Positions 23,543 to 32,190 of a stretch of 32,428 bases of DNA are shown here, piece by piece; position 1 is the stretch's first letter; each line of letters starts with the position of its first letter. The notes beneath the pieces are model-generated. The model searched no databases. It worked only from the letters and a program-made list of their open reading frames with translations, and was not told where the DNA came from. Source of the DNA: Pirellulaceae bacterium (lineage in GTDB: Bacteria; Planctomycetota; Planctomycetia; Pirellulales; Pirellulaceae); NCBI GenBank assembly GCA_026989685.1, contig JALSIV010000037.1, positions 1-32,428 of the forward strand. The letters run 5' to 3'. Made by a program: the position numbers and the translations under genes.

Positions 23543-26500
23543 TCACTTTTCCGAAAGCACCTCTTTGCGGCCTTCCCATTCCCAGGCCACAACCCGGTTC
23601 AATTCGAGCCGCACCACCTGGCCGGCTCGAGGAACGCCAGAACAGCGCGGCGTCGCTTCGACCTCCACCACCAGGATCGGCTCATCGCCGGCATTGCGCT
23701 GCACCGAGACCACTCGCGACCTGATCCGCTCGCGAATGCCGCCGAATTCCATTCGACAGTCCACAAAGAATGGCCTCTCTGGATCGTGATCCGCTTCGGC
23801 GTCCGACGGCGTCGCCCGATCCTGTTCGGATCGGCCATAGGCGTCCAACAGATCGCTGCGAAAACGGAAGGAGAGTGCGGGCTCGAGTTGGGAATGCGTT
23901 CGAACCGGGATCATCGTGATGCCCGGCTTCCAGAAAGCCATCCGGTAGACGTCCCCTCGTTTGGCCGGATCGTCGGTCAGCTCCTCAGGACGCAGCCAAG
24001 CGCCGCGATAACAGACGGCGAGTACGCCGTGATCGGCGAGGCGGCTGGCCAGGCGGAACGCGAGCCAGCTCGCATTCGCATCGGATTCGCCACTGCGCTG
24101 CTCGGTCACCGAGACGACCAGCACAAAACGACCTTGCCGGATCGCTTCATCGAGTCGGCGATCGCCGGTATCGGCCCGACCGATCGGTCGAGCTGCGGCG
24201 AGACTGACGGCGACGCGGTAGGGCGGCGCCGAGAAAACCGCGGCGTTTTCGCCCGGAGGAACCTCGACGCGCTGCAGTGACGCCTCTGTGTCCATGGCAT
24301 CGCCCAGCACTCCTTGGATCAGGGCTTCATCGACGACGTCCTCGACCGCGATCTCCTGGTCCACCAGCATCCGCACCGTATTCCATGCGGCGGGGAGTCG
24401 CCACGGAAGCAACGGCGCGTGTCTCCGAAGATACCAGCGAATGGTGGGATCGTTGGTCGTCGACTCGTCCAGGTCTTCCAGCAGCTTGGTCAACTGATAT
24501 TCCGACATGGAGGAGAGGAGGCGCGGGAGGTGGTCCGTGTCGCCGTTCGCCAGTGCCAGCTTGGCCTGACCATACCGGGCGGTCTGCGGATCTCGGATCG
24601 CCGGCAACAGCGACTCGGCGGCTGAACGGGAGTCGACTCGCAGAGCCGCCTCGACGGCCCGGATCAGCACATCGTCGGAGATTGCCGGGTCCGGATGCTG
24701 TAACACGATCTCGACAGCTTCCTTATCGCGATTCTGAGCCACCAACGATCGGAAGCGGATTTCCCGCCAATCGGGTCCGCCTTCCGGAAATGCTTCCGCT
24801 CGCGGCAGTCGCTCCAACTCGAGTACCCCGCTCGCCAGCGTGTCCAACGCCTTCCAGTCTCCTCGCTGAAGCAGGCTGGAGACGGCTTGGGCGGCGACAC
24901 TGCGTCCCCAGGTCGATTCCAGCAGCCCCGACCAGTCTCCGTCTTGATCGTGGAGTTCCCACAGTAACGAGGTGGCGGACCAGCGGTAGGCGGCCTCGTC
25001 CGTTTCGTTCAAAGCCGAGACGAGCAGTTTCTTGGCATCTTCGGGCCTGCCTTCGGCTCGAAGAATGAGAGCTCGAAACACGGCGAGGACGAGGGGTTGC
25101 TCTTTGACCCAACCCATCATCCGCTTCAGAACTTCCGGATCGTGTTCGTGTCTGGCGGCACTAATCACCCAACTTGTTACGTCGTCGGCTTGGGCCAACT
25201 GCTCGAGTACATCCCATCTTCGCAGATCCAGGCAATCCTGGATCAGATGGTAACGTACTTCATCCCGCATGACCGACTCTCGATCCAAAAGATCCAGCAC
25301 GCGGCGCAGCAACTCGAACGTCTCCGAAGTCGGTTCCGTATCGGCCAATGCACAGCCTCGCGCTGCCAAGGCCTCGGGATGGTCGGGGTTCTTTGCCAAA
25401 ATGGCGTCTGCGACTTCCAGCAGCGCCTGTGCCGGTTTTTCCGATGGCGAACCGACGTAGTCGTCAAAAACAACGTGCAGCAGCTTGGCGTCGGGGGCGA
25501 TTTGCTGCAGCAGCGTGTTCCACAGGCCGAGTTCGCGGGCTACCGATACCACCGTGGCCAGGTCGTCGGCAGCGGCTTCGCCATCGGTGTGCCGGGCCGA
25601 CTTCACTGCGTTGACCAGTGCCTGCGTCCCCTCTTCAGTCTTGCCTTCGCCGACTCGCAGGACGGCTTCGCACAACAACAGCAGCAGCGGATCGATCTCG
25701 TTCTGAGCCAGTGCGTCCCGAACCTGCCGCAGTTCCCGCGAAACCACCGACTCGCCGAGCAATTGTCGGGCGAGAACTCGAATCTGCGATCGTCCTCGAT
25801 CCGTGGTCGCCAGTTGCTCCAACAGGGAGCGGGTCTGGTCACCGGGCAGCCGGGTAACGATCTCAAACAGCGTTCCGGAAAACGGACGGTCGTCATACTT
25901 CAACATGGCGATTCGCGTTTGCAGTACGTCGTCCTCCCTCCTCAGTTGTTCCTGGCAGGTGGTGATGGCATCGAGCACTTCCAGGGTGGGACCGACATAG
26001 CGCCGGTATGTTTCGAGCTTCTCCAGCGCCGCCGCGTATTCTCCCTCGCGCATCAGCAGGTAGGCGTGCGTCAGCGCCATTCCGGGTGTGTTCGCCTCCC
26101 ATTTCGAGGCCTCCGTCAGCACTCGCCGCGCTCGCTCGTAAAACCCGAAACTGATCCACTGCCGGGCGATGGCCAGTCGACAGATCCCAAACAAGCCTGT
26201 CGGCACTCGCAACCGCTCGCAGTTGACGAGAATGCTTTCGACACGCTGCTTCACGTCCGATGTTTCGTCCTCGCGGAGATCCGCCAGGTCGTTCATATTG
26301 CGAACCCAGTCGAAATAGGCACTCTGCTTCCGCGCTTCGGGCTCACCCCAGATCAAAGCCGTATAGAACGCATCGGTGATTCCGTCCTCGAGCGATTCCC
26401 AGTCGTACAGTTTCCACTGGGAGCCCGATCGCACGAGCCACCAGCGGTAGGGAGTGATTTCGTCCGGCGACGTCCGCAGATGGAGCCACACCAGCCGATC

Positions 26501-27124
26501 GTCTGCCCCAAGCTCGTCGATTCGCATAACCTGGAATTCAGAGAATCGCTCTGGCATCGCCACGTACGTTCGCACGCGGCTGCGGGCCGTTCTCCACTCG
26601 ATCCGTGCTCCGTGCTCCAACAGCCTCTTGTGGTAGAACATCCGCACGCGTGCCAAGTATCGCGAAACGTCCACTTCACCGTAGAACTTGTCACTCTCAT
26701 TCTGCTGCACGATCTGCGAAATCTCACTGACGAACGCGGCGATCGATCGATAGTCGCCATGTGCGTCCGCACTCATCGGACCGACCTCGAACACCGCCCC
26801 ATGTTCTTCGGGCGCAACCAGGGGAGGCGGGATCGGGCCGCCGACGAGGCGCTCGATGTCGTCGTCGGAAAGTACGGACAGCTCCGACATGTCGGTCGCG
26901 GCTTGCTGTTCCCACTCGCCGCGGACACCGAGCCACACACCCAAGGAAAGGAGCAGACCGAAGGTGATCACGACAAACGAGCCGACTCCCAACACCAACC
27001 AAAACCCGAGACTGCCGACGAACCGGCGTCGGTTCGTCGTGGGCCGAGCCACCGGAGACACGATCCGCGCAGTGACGATATCGTCATCGTTCGGGGGCAA
27101 GTCGTAGGGCGAAGAGTCGGACAT
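23543..27124 (-). CDS. Very large single-pass membrane protein, helical-repeat-like, unknown function
   Basis: From ATG 27124 the product has about 1193 residues. GGAAGGTG lies about 6 nt upstream, while the longer frame to 27214 lacks such support. About 35 polar residues come before a single membrane helix (about 36-66; FWLVLGVGSFVVITFGLL). The rest is a large helical region with TPR-like pairs such as ALTHAYLLMREGEYAAALEKL and LLRRVLDLLDRESVMRDEV, interrupted by non-repetitive segments (for example AVSLAAARPIGRADTGD). The C-terminal 150 residues are beta-rich. No catalytic motif was found. The gene is 305 bp upstream of moxR, on the same strand but with its own leader, and is divergent from the beta-propeller gene. 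It could be an accessory of the MoxR machine or unrelated. Confidence 0.75.
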   Translation of the reverse strand: MSDSSPYDLPPNDDDIVTARIVSPVARPTTNRRRFVGSLGFWLVLGVGSFVVITFGLLLSLGVWLGVRGEWEQQAATDMSELSVLSDDDIERLVGGPIPPPLVAPEEHGAVFEVGPMSADAHGDYRSIAAFVSEISQIVQQNESDKFYGEVDVSRYLARVRMFYHKRLLEHGARIEWRTARSRVRTYVAMPERFSEFQVMRIDELGADDRLVWLHLRTSPDEITPYRWWLVRSGSQWKLYDWESLEDGITDAFYTALIWGEPEARKQSAYFDWVRNMNDLADLREDETSDVKQRVESILVNCERLRVPTGLFGICRLAIARQWISFGFYERARRVLTEASKWEANTPGMALTHAYLLMREGEYAAALEKLETYRRYVGPTLEVLDAITTCQEQLRREDDVLQTRIAMLKYDDRPFSGTLFEIVTRLPGDQTRSLLEQLATTDRGRSQIRVLARQLLGESVVSRELRQVRDALAQNEIDPLLLLLCEAVLRVGEGKTEEGTQALVNAVKSARHTDGEAAADDLATVVSVARELGLWNTLLQQIAPDAKLLHVVFDDYVGSPSEKPAQALLEVADAILAKNPDHPEALAARGCALADTEPTSETFELLRRVLDLLDRESVMRDEVRYHLIQDCLDLRRWDVLEQLAQADDVTSWVISAARHEHDPEVLKRMMGWVKEQPLVLAVFRALILRAEGRPEDAKKLLVSALNETDEAAYRWSATSLLWELHDQDGDWSGLLESTWGRSVAAQAVSSLLQRGDWKALDTLASGVLELERLPRAEAFPEGGPDWREIRFRSLVAQNRDKEAVEIVLQHPDPAISDDVLIRAVEAALRVDSRSAAESLLPAIRDPQTARYGQAKLALANGDTDHLPRLLSSMSEYQLTKLLEDLDESTTNDPTIRWYLRRHAPLLPWRLPAAWNTVRMLVDQEIAVEDVVDEALIQGVLGDAMDTEASLQRVEVPPGENAAVFSAPPYRVAVSLAAARPIGRADTGDRRLDEAIRQGRFVLVVSVTEQRSGESDANASWLAFRLASRLADHGVLAVCYRGAWLRPEELTDDPAKRGDVYRMAFWKPGITMIPVRTHSQLEPALSFRFRSDLLDAYGRSEQDRATPSDAEADHDPERPFFVDCRMEFGGIRERIRSRVVSVQRNAGDEPILVVEVEATPRCSGVPRAGQVVRLELNRVVAWEWEGRKEVLSEK

Positions 27125-27164
27125 GAGGGCACCTTCCGCACGGGAACCGAAAAAGAGCTTCTCG

Positions 27165-27189
27165 ATTGTCTCGGCTGGCAAAAGACAAT
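27165..27189. promoter_or_regulatory. Inverted repeat ATTGTCT-N11-AGACAAT in a divergent intergenic region
   Basis: Perfect 7-bp arms (27165-27171 and 27183-27189) are separated by 11 bp, giving 18-bp centre spacing, about two helical turns. It lies in the 216-bp gap between the divergent membrane-protein and beta-propeller genes, 41 bp upstream of the former's ATG. This is consistent with an operator for a dimeric regulator, but a chance repeat is possible. Confidence 0.3.
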
Positions 27190-27340
27190 GCAAGCGGGCG
27201 GGGCGAGTCGCCATGCAACCGCAAGTGACCTACAATGGGCCGCGGAAACCGGAAGCCGCCGGACCGGACGGTGTCGGGAATCGGCCAGGAAAAAAACTCG
27301 GCCAGAGAAAGACAAAAAGAAGTCATAAGGGATCCGCCAC

Positions 27341-30300
27341 ATGAAACGACTTCCCCCACCGACGTGGGCCTTGTTGCTGGTGATTATCTGCGGGGGACCG
27401 GTAGCGATTGCCGACTGGCCTACCTACGGCGGCAATGCGTCTCGCAATCATGCTACCCCCGAACCGCTTCCCAACCAGTTGGCCCTGCAGTGGATCTACC
27501 GTCCCAGCCAACCACCCCGCCCGGCGTGGCCCAACTCCAAACGCCTCCGGTTCGACCAGACCTTCCACCCCATCATCGCCGGCAGAAAGGCGATCTTCGG
27601 GAGTTCGGCCGACGACACCGTCACGGCCCTCGATCTGGTCACCGGATCGGTCGTCTGGGAATTCACGGCCGACGGTCCCGTTCGCTTCGCGCCGGTCGCC
27701 TGGCGAGACCGGGTCTTTGTGGCATCCGACGACGGCTGCCTGTACGCCCTCGATCTCGACAGCGGTGAGCTTGTGTGGAAACACCAAGCTTCCACCAAGC
27801 GCCAATTCGTGCTCGGCAACGGTCGGCTGATCTCCCGCTGGCCGGCTCGCGGAGGACCGGTCGTCTATGGGGACACCTTGTACTACGCGGCCGGGATTTG
27901 GCCCAGCGACGGCGTCTACGTCTACGCCTTGCAATGCGAGACGGGAAAGGTCGTATGGTCGAACACCGATTCGGGAACACTGTTGATGGATCAGCCTCAC
28001 GGCGGAGCTCGAGCCGAGAGCGGCATCGCCCCGCAAGGATACCTGCTGGCGGACGAACAGCACCTTTACCTTCCCACCGGACGCGCCGTTCCCGCCGTGC
28101 TCGATCGCAAATCGGGAAAACTGCTGTATTACCACTTGCAGAAAAACCGCAGAACGGGCGGAAGTTGGGCCATGCTCTCGGACCGGTTCGTGCTCAACGG
28201 CGGTGCCGCGTTTCACCGGACCGACGGGACACTGGCGGGACGGGTCGGACTTCCACCGTTGGCATCTTCCCGAGCCGAGCTGATTCGCACCACGGGGCAG
28301 GGACTGCAACTGCAACAGTGGATCGATGCCCAGCGCCGCGACCGCAAAGGGAAGCTCGTTTCGTTCCGCGGGCTGGAGACGACCAAGGTTGTTGAACTGT
28401 CCCAGCCAGTTACCGCCTTGCTGATTGCCGACAAAGAAGTGGTTTGCGGTTTCGATGGCCGACTCTCGGCCATCGACATCAAGGCTCAGGCCAACGAGTG
28501 GTGGAGTACGAGCATCGAAGGCACCGTGCGGGGACTCGCCTACGCCGACGGCTACCTCATCGCCGCGACCGACGGGGGAATCTTGTACGGTTTCGCCGGC
28601 TCGATTCCCAAGCGTACCGCGTCGGCCGAACCGGCGACTGCCGCGGCTCGATCGGACCGCACACCGCCGCGCCGGATGCCTTCGACGGATGGCATCGATC
28701 CGCGGATCTCCTCGGGATACGCCCTGGTCGAGCCTTCTCGGAATGCGGAGGCGCTCGGCGATCTGGCCAGCCAATCCAAGCTACACATTCTCGCCCTGGC
28801 CCATACCGATTCCGAGCTGCAGCACCTGCGCACATCCCTTCGCCAGGCAGGTCTGTACGGGACTCGGGTTGCCGTTCTGCGGTCCGATGATTCCATTCTC
28901 GATGACCTGCCGAGCCACTTTGCCAATTTGATCGTCACACCGGATGCGGCATCGCCGGCGCAAGACCGCCAACGGGCGGCCCTGCTCCGGCTCCTGCATC
29001 CTTCTCGAGGCGTCCTGCGGGGGACGCAGCCTCTGTCCACCGTCGACGCGCCTCGCTTCGAAGCGGGATCAGGAAGCTGGACCCACCAATGGGCCGACGC
29101 CGGAAACACGGTCTGCTCGGGAGACCGGCTGGTTCGCGGACGCCTGGCCATGAACTGGTTCGGTTCGTTCGATTTCGCTACCCCGAACCGACACGGTCAG
29201 GGTCCTGCGCCGCTCTCCCACAACGGCTTCCTCGTCGTGGGTGGGGTCGACGGGATCACCTGTCTCGATGCCTACAACGGCACGCAACTTTGGAGCTACT
29301 CGATTCCCGGACTACTGGCCGACTACGACGGGATCCACCACGATGTCGGTGTGGGAGAAACCGGCGGACGATTCTGCATGAGTGACGACGCCGTCTTTGT
29401 GGCGACCGAGAACGAATGTCTGAAGCTCGACTTGCGAACGGGCCGATGCGTGGCTCGCTTCCAGACTCCGGTCGACGACGGAGCAACCGACCGGCGTTGG
29501 GGTGTCATCATCTACCACGACGGCGTGCTGGTCGGCAGCGTGCTCAACGAAGCGCACCGCGTCAGTCCCCGATACGCGCTCACGCGCCTGCGGACCGAAT
29601 CGACGTTGCTGTTCGCCGTGGACGCGAGCGACGGCCGGCTGCTGTGGCAATATCGCCCTCGACATTCGGTGCGGAACAACGCCGTGGCTGTAGCGGCCGA
29701 CCGGGTTTTTCTCATCGATCGCCCCATCGCCAAACAGGATTCCATTGCCAAACCAACGCGGGGTGGTCGGCCCGCCCCCAGGCTGAAGCCGGGCCAACAC
29801 CCGACGGGGACACTGCTAGCCATCGGCCTGCACAAGGGGAACACGCTCTGGCGAAACGACAACAACATTTGGAGAACCCAGCTCTCGGCGACTCGGGACG
29901 GCCGGACGGTGCTGATGGCCTACCAGGCCATGAAACACAAATTCTTCCGAATTCCGTCCGAGGTGGGCGGACGCCTGGCGGCGTTCGATGGCTCGACGGG
30001 GGAACGGTTGTGGGACCGCCAGGCGGAGTACCGGACTCGCCCCATCATCCGAGGCGGCGAGATTCTGGCGGAAGGCGGCGCCTGGGACCTGCGCAGTGGC
30101 GAGCCGCGGCCCTTCCCGTTCCAGCGTTCCTACGGCTGCGGTCAGATCGCCGCAGGAGCTCATGTGCTGCTCTACCGCTCGGCAACGCTTGGATATTGGG
30201 ACCTGAGTCTCCCTGTCGATCAACAGCGCACGCGGTCGTTCGGCGGATTTCGCCCCGGCTGCTATATCAACGCGATTCCCGCGGGGGGGCTGGTGCTGAT

Positions 30301-30376
30301 TCCCGAAGGCTCGACTCACTGCCAGTGCAGTTATCAACTCAAGTCGTGGTTCGCACTTCGCCCCGTCGGAGATTGA
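27341..30376 (+). CDS. Secreted PQQ-like beta-propeller protein with inserted methyltransferase-like domain
   Basis: The product is 1011 residues with a signal peptide (about 1-24) and a first blade WPTYGGNASRNHATP, which is typical of the family. Blade motifs recur on both sides of the insert: TALDLVTGSVVWEF, LYALDLDSGELVWKH, LDAYNGTQLWSY and FAVDASDGRLLWQY. Residues about 456-562 are not propeller. They read like a Rossmann methyltransferase (SGYALVEPSRNAEAL, SKLHILALAHTDSEL, ANLIVTPDAA), but the glycine-rich SAM motif is absent. PQQ-type propellers act in redox enzymes (with bound PQQ) or as BamB-like scaffolds. No PQQ ligand set is evident, so a scaffold role is at least as likely. AAGGGA precedes the ATG by about 9 nt. 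It probably forms an operon with the aminotransferase 6 bp downstream. Confidence 0.85.
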   Translation: MKRLPPPTWALLLVIICGGPVAIADWPTYGGNASRNHATPEPLPNQLALQWIYRPSQPPRPAWPNSKRLRFDQTFHPIIAGRKAIFGSSADDTVTALDLVTGSVVWEFTADGPVRFAPVAWRDRVFVASDDGCLYALDLDSGELVWKHQASTKRQFVLGNGRLISRWPARGGPVVYGDTLYYAAGIWPSDGVYVYALQCETGKVVWSNTDSGTLLMDQPHGGARAESGIAPQGYLLADEQHLYLPTGRAVPAVLDRKSGKLLYYHLQKNRRTGGSWAMLSDRFVLNGGAAFHRTDGTLAGRVGLPPLASSRAELIRTTGQGLQLQQWIDAQRRDRKGKLVSFRGLETTKVVELSQPVTALLIADKEVVCGFDGRLSAIDIKAQANEWWSTSIEGTVRGLAYADGYLIAATDGGILYGFAGSIPKRTASAEPATAAARSDRTPPRRMPSTDGIDPRISSGYALVEPSRNAEALGDLASQSKLHILALAHTDSELQHLRTSLRQAGLYGTRVAVLRSDDSILDDLPSHFANLIVTPDAASPAQDRQRAALLRLLHPSRGVLRGTQPLSTVDAPRFEAGSGSWTHQWADAGNTVCSGDRLVRGRLAMNWFGSFDFATPNRHGQGPAPLSHNGFLVVGGVDGITCLDAYNGTQLWSYSIPGLLADYDGIHHDVGVGETGGRFCMSDDAVFVATENECLKLDLRTGRCVARFQTPVDDGATDRRWGVIIYHDGVLVGSVLNEAHRVSPRYALTRLRTESTLLFAVDASDGRLLWQYRPRHSVRNNAVAVAADRVFLIDRPIAKQDSIAKPTRGGRPAPRLKPGQHPTGTLLAIGLHKGNTLWRNDNNIWRTQLSATRDGRTVLMAYQAMKHKFFRIPSEVGGRLAAFDGSTGERLWDRQAEYRTRPIIRGGEILAEGGAWDLRSGEPRPFPFQRSYGCGQIAAGAHVLLYRSATLGYWDLSLPVDQQRTRSFGGFRPGCYINAIPAGGLVLIPEGSTHCQCSYQLKSWFALRPVGD
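28706..29026 (+). other. Methyltransferase-like domain inside the beta-propeller gene
   Basis: This segment encodes about residues 456-562. Alternating strands and helices, a terminal ANLIVTP strand and a preceding GLYGTRVAVLRSDD segment match the tail of class I methyltransferase folds. The expected G-x-G-x-G of motif I reads ALVEPSRNAEAL, so SAM binding looks lost. Boundaries are approximate. Confidence 0.6.
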
Positions 30377-30382
30377 GTCGGC

Positions 30383-31486
30383 GTGCCGGACTCTCACCCT
30401 CCAGATCGTTCCCTGCCTCGCGAACCAGTGGCCGCCATTCTCGAGCAACTGGCGGCGGATGGATCGTGGGCCGAGTATGGCGGCGTGTGGACGCGGCGAC
30501 TGCAGGAACGGCTCTGCAAGACCTTCGGCGCCACCACTGCCCGTCTGACTTGCTCGGGGACCCTTGCCGTCGAGTTGGCGCTGCGCGGCGTGGGTGTGCG
30601 ATCCGGCGATGAGGTCATCCTCGCCGCTTACGATTTCCCCGGCAACTTCCGAAGCATCGAAGCGATCGGCGCCAGGCCGGTGCTGGTCGACGTCGTCGCT
30701 GCCGGCTGGACACTCGATCCGGCGCAGCTCGATGCAGCCTACTGTGAGGCGACTCGAGCCGTCATTGTCTCGCATCTCCACGGGCAACTGGCTCGAATCG
30801 ACGTCATCCGCCAGTGGTGTGACCGGCACAACGTCGCACTCGTGGAAGATGCCTGCCAGGTTCCCGGTGCCCGAGTCGGCGGCCGGCCGGCGGGAGCCTG
30901 GGGAGATGCGTCGGCACTCAGCTTCGGTGGTAGCAAGCTGTTGACGGCCGGACGAGGCGGCGCCGTGCTGACCTCCAGCGAAGAGATCGCGCAGCGGATG
31001 ACCGTATTCGCCGAGCGAGGCAACGATGCGTTTCCTCTAAGTCAACTGCAGGCCGCCGTCTTACTGCCCCAGCTAGACGAACTCGCCTTGCGGACCGAGC
31101 AGCGGCGGCGCGGCGCGGAGGCGCTGATGGAGTTTCTCGAGGAAGCCTCGTCCGTCGTGGGCCCCGGGCATTGGAAACAGGAAGACATCCCCGCGTTCTA
31201 CAAGTTCGGTGTGATGTTGCCGGAGTCTGAGACGCGCGGGCCGGCGGAGATTCGTCAGCGGGTTCTCGAGGCGGCCCGGGACGCGGAGTTGCCGGTGGGG
31301 ACCGGATTTCGCGGCTTCCACTTGAGGAGTCTGCGTCGCTGCCGCCGCGTGGGCGATCTCGCCAACGCCCGCACGGCCGCCGCGGCAACCGTGCTCATCG
31401 ACCACCGCGTTTTGCAAGCCGGCGACTCCGAACAAGACAGCGGCATTCTCGCCAGAATCGTCGAGCTGTTCGACAGGTGGCGGTAG
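30383..31486 (+). CDS. DegT/DnrJ/EryC1-family PLP aminotransferase
   Basis: The product is 367 residues, standard length. The start is GTG at 30383, 6 bp after the beta-propeller stop. The family is recognised by TCSGTLAVELALRG (phosphate loop), Asp156 in VEDACQ, which contacts the pyridine nitrogen, and Lys185 in SFGGSKLLTAGRGG, the PLP Schiff-base lysine. The small C-terminal domain carries AVLLPQLDELALR. Members mostly transaminate keto-sugars on nucleotide carriers, but some act on cyclitols or other ketones. No sugar-biosynthesis neighbours are here, so the substrate is unknown. Co-transcription with a secreted propeller protein is unusual. The enzyme has no signal peptide and should be cytosolic. 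Confidence 0.92.
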   Translation: MPDSHPPDRSLPREPVAAILEQLAADGSWAEYGGVWTRRLQERLCKTFGATTARLTCSGTLAVELALRGVGVRSGDEVILAAYDFPGNFRSIEAIGARPVLVDVVAAGWTLDPAQLDAAYCEATRAVIVSHLHGQLARIDVIRQWCDRHNVALVEDACQVPGARVGGRPAGAWGDASALSFGGSKLLTAGRGGAVLTSSEEIAQRMTVFAERGNDAFPLSQLQAAVLLPQLDELALRTEQRRRGAEALMEFLEEASSVVGPGHWKQEDIPAFYKFGVMLPESETRGPAEIRQRVLEAARDAELPVGTGFRGFHLRSLRRCRRVGDLANARTAAAATVLIDHRVLQAGDSEQDSGILARIVELFDRWR

Positions 31487-31710
31487 CCGGTTTTGAAGCG
31501 TCGATTGGGACTCTGGCGAAGGCGTCTGGAGGTAGCGTCTTTACGAGTTCCGCTTTCGAACATTGCAAGCGTCCGATACGCCCGACGGCGGTCACGCGCG
31601 GCTCGGCCACGCGGACATCGGGTAAGCGACCATTAACCGTGTCGGGGCGCGGGTTACCTTGGCGAGTGTTTGCTCATTTGTGCGGTTACTGCAAGCGAGC
31701 GGTCCGGTCC

Positions 31711-31742
31711 GCCGCCGCTCGCCGAGCGGCGGCCTCTGTTTT
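31711..31742 (+). terminator. Rho-independent-type terminator
   Basis: Perfect 10-bp GC-rich arms (GCCGCCGCTC at 31711-31720 and GAGCGGCGGC at 31724-31733) enclose a 3-nt loop and are followed by CTCTGTTTTA. It is 225 bp downstream of the aminotransferase stop on the same strand. The T-run is short (four Ts), so termination efficiency is uncertain, and the opposite strand lacks a T-run. Confidence 0.55.
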
Positions 31743-31822
31743 ATGCGTCAAGCGGCGCGGCCGAGTGACGGCGTGCCGACAACCGGCCGGCACGGCACGG
31801 ATCGGCCGGCAGATGACTCGTA

Positions 31823-31844
31823 GGTCAGGCTTTCCAGCCTGACC
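31823..31844. repeat. Palindromic intergenic repeat with degenerate second copy
   Basis: GGTCAGGCT and AGCCTGACC are perfect 9-bp inverted arms around a 4-nt loop (TTCC). A related copy follows at 31851-31875, with GGTCCAG replacing the left arm and an intact ATTCCAGCCTGACCA right side. Similar palindromes recur between genes in planctomycete genomes, to my recollection. Could function as a weak hairpin or mobile REP-type element. Confidence 0.7.
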
Positions 31845-32176
31845 AGGTTGGGTCCAGAGCATTCCAGCCTGACCACGCTACGGCATCTATCTGCCTATCG
31901 AAAACGCGCGACTTCCCGGCAAGCGTGGCGGTGCCGGCTCGGCATCCGCACGTTGGACGAGCCGGCCGGGGTTGGGGCGTCCGCTCCCCAGCGAGTTCTC
32001 GAGCGAGCCGCAGATGATCAATGGGCAGGGCAAACTCATTTCGCAGGCAGTCACAGACACCAACCTGCCGCGTTGTCGTAACACCCTAACACCCAGCAGG
32101 TGGCGATCTCAGTGACGCGACACAAAAGGTGTCGGTCTGTGAGTGGTCGCGGCTTATCGAAGCAGGCCCGACGCTG

Positions 32177-32182
32177 TACAAT
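32177..32182 (+). promoter_or_regulatory. Possible -10 element very close to the start codon
   Basis: TACAAT lies 8 nt before ATG 32191. With normal spacing, transcription would begin within about 2 nt of the start codon, giving a leaderless mRNA. No Shine-Dalgarno sequence is present between. The matching -35 position (32154-32159, TTATCG) is poor. Confidence 0.35.
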
Positions 32183-32190
32183 CGAGTCCC

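Larger units (their letters stand above)
31487..32190. other. 704-bp non-coding region
   Basis: No convincing gene is present on either strand. It contains a terminator-like hairpin (31711-31742), a palindromic repeat (31823-31844) with a degraded second copy (31851-31875), and a GC-rich stretch (about 31910-32030) that looks intergenic-repeat-like. At its end is a -10-like TACAAT (32177-32182) for the next gene. Confidence 0.75.

Noticed and set aside
23380-23724. Cys-containing short frame beginning MAGKCSICKGC upstream of moxR
   Set aside because: The zinc-finger-like start is not continued by a plausible domain, and the frame runs into the antisense of the membrane-protein gene.
25097-27328. 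743-codon open frame on the plus strand
   Set aside because: Antisense shadow of the large membrane-protein gene, without recognisable motifs.
27323-28774. 483-codon open frame on the minus strand
   Set aside because: Antisense to the first propeller half; low-complexity Gly/Arg composition and no family signature.
31887-32084. Short minus-strand frame in the right-hand intergenic region
   Set aside because: No ribosome site or domain; the stretch looks like intergenic repeat sequence.
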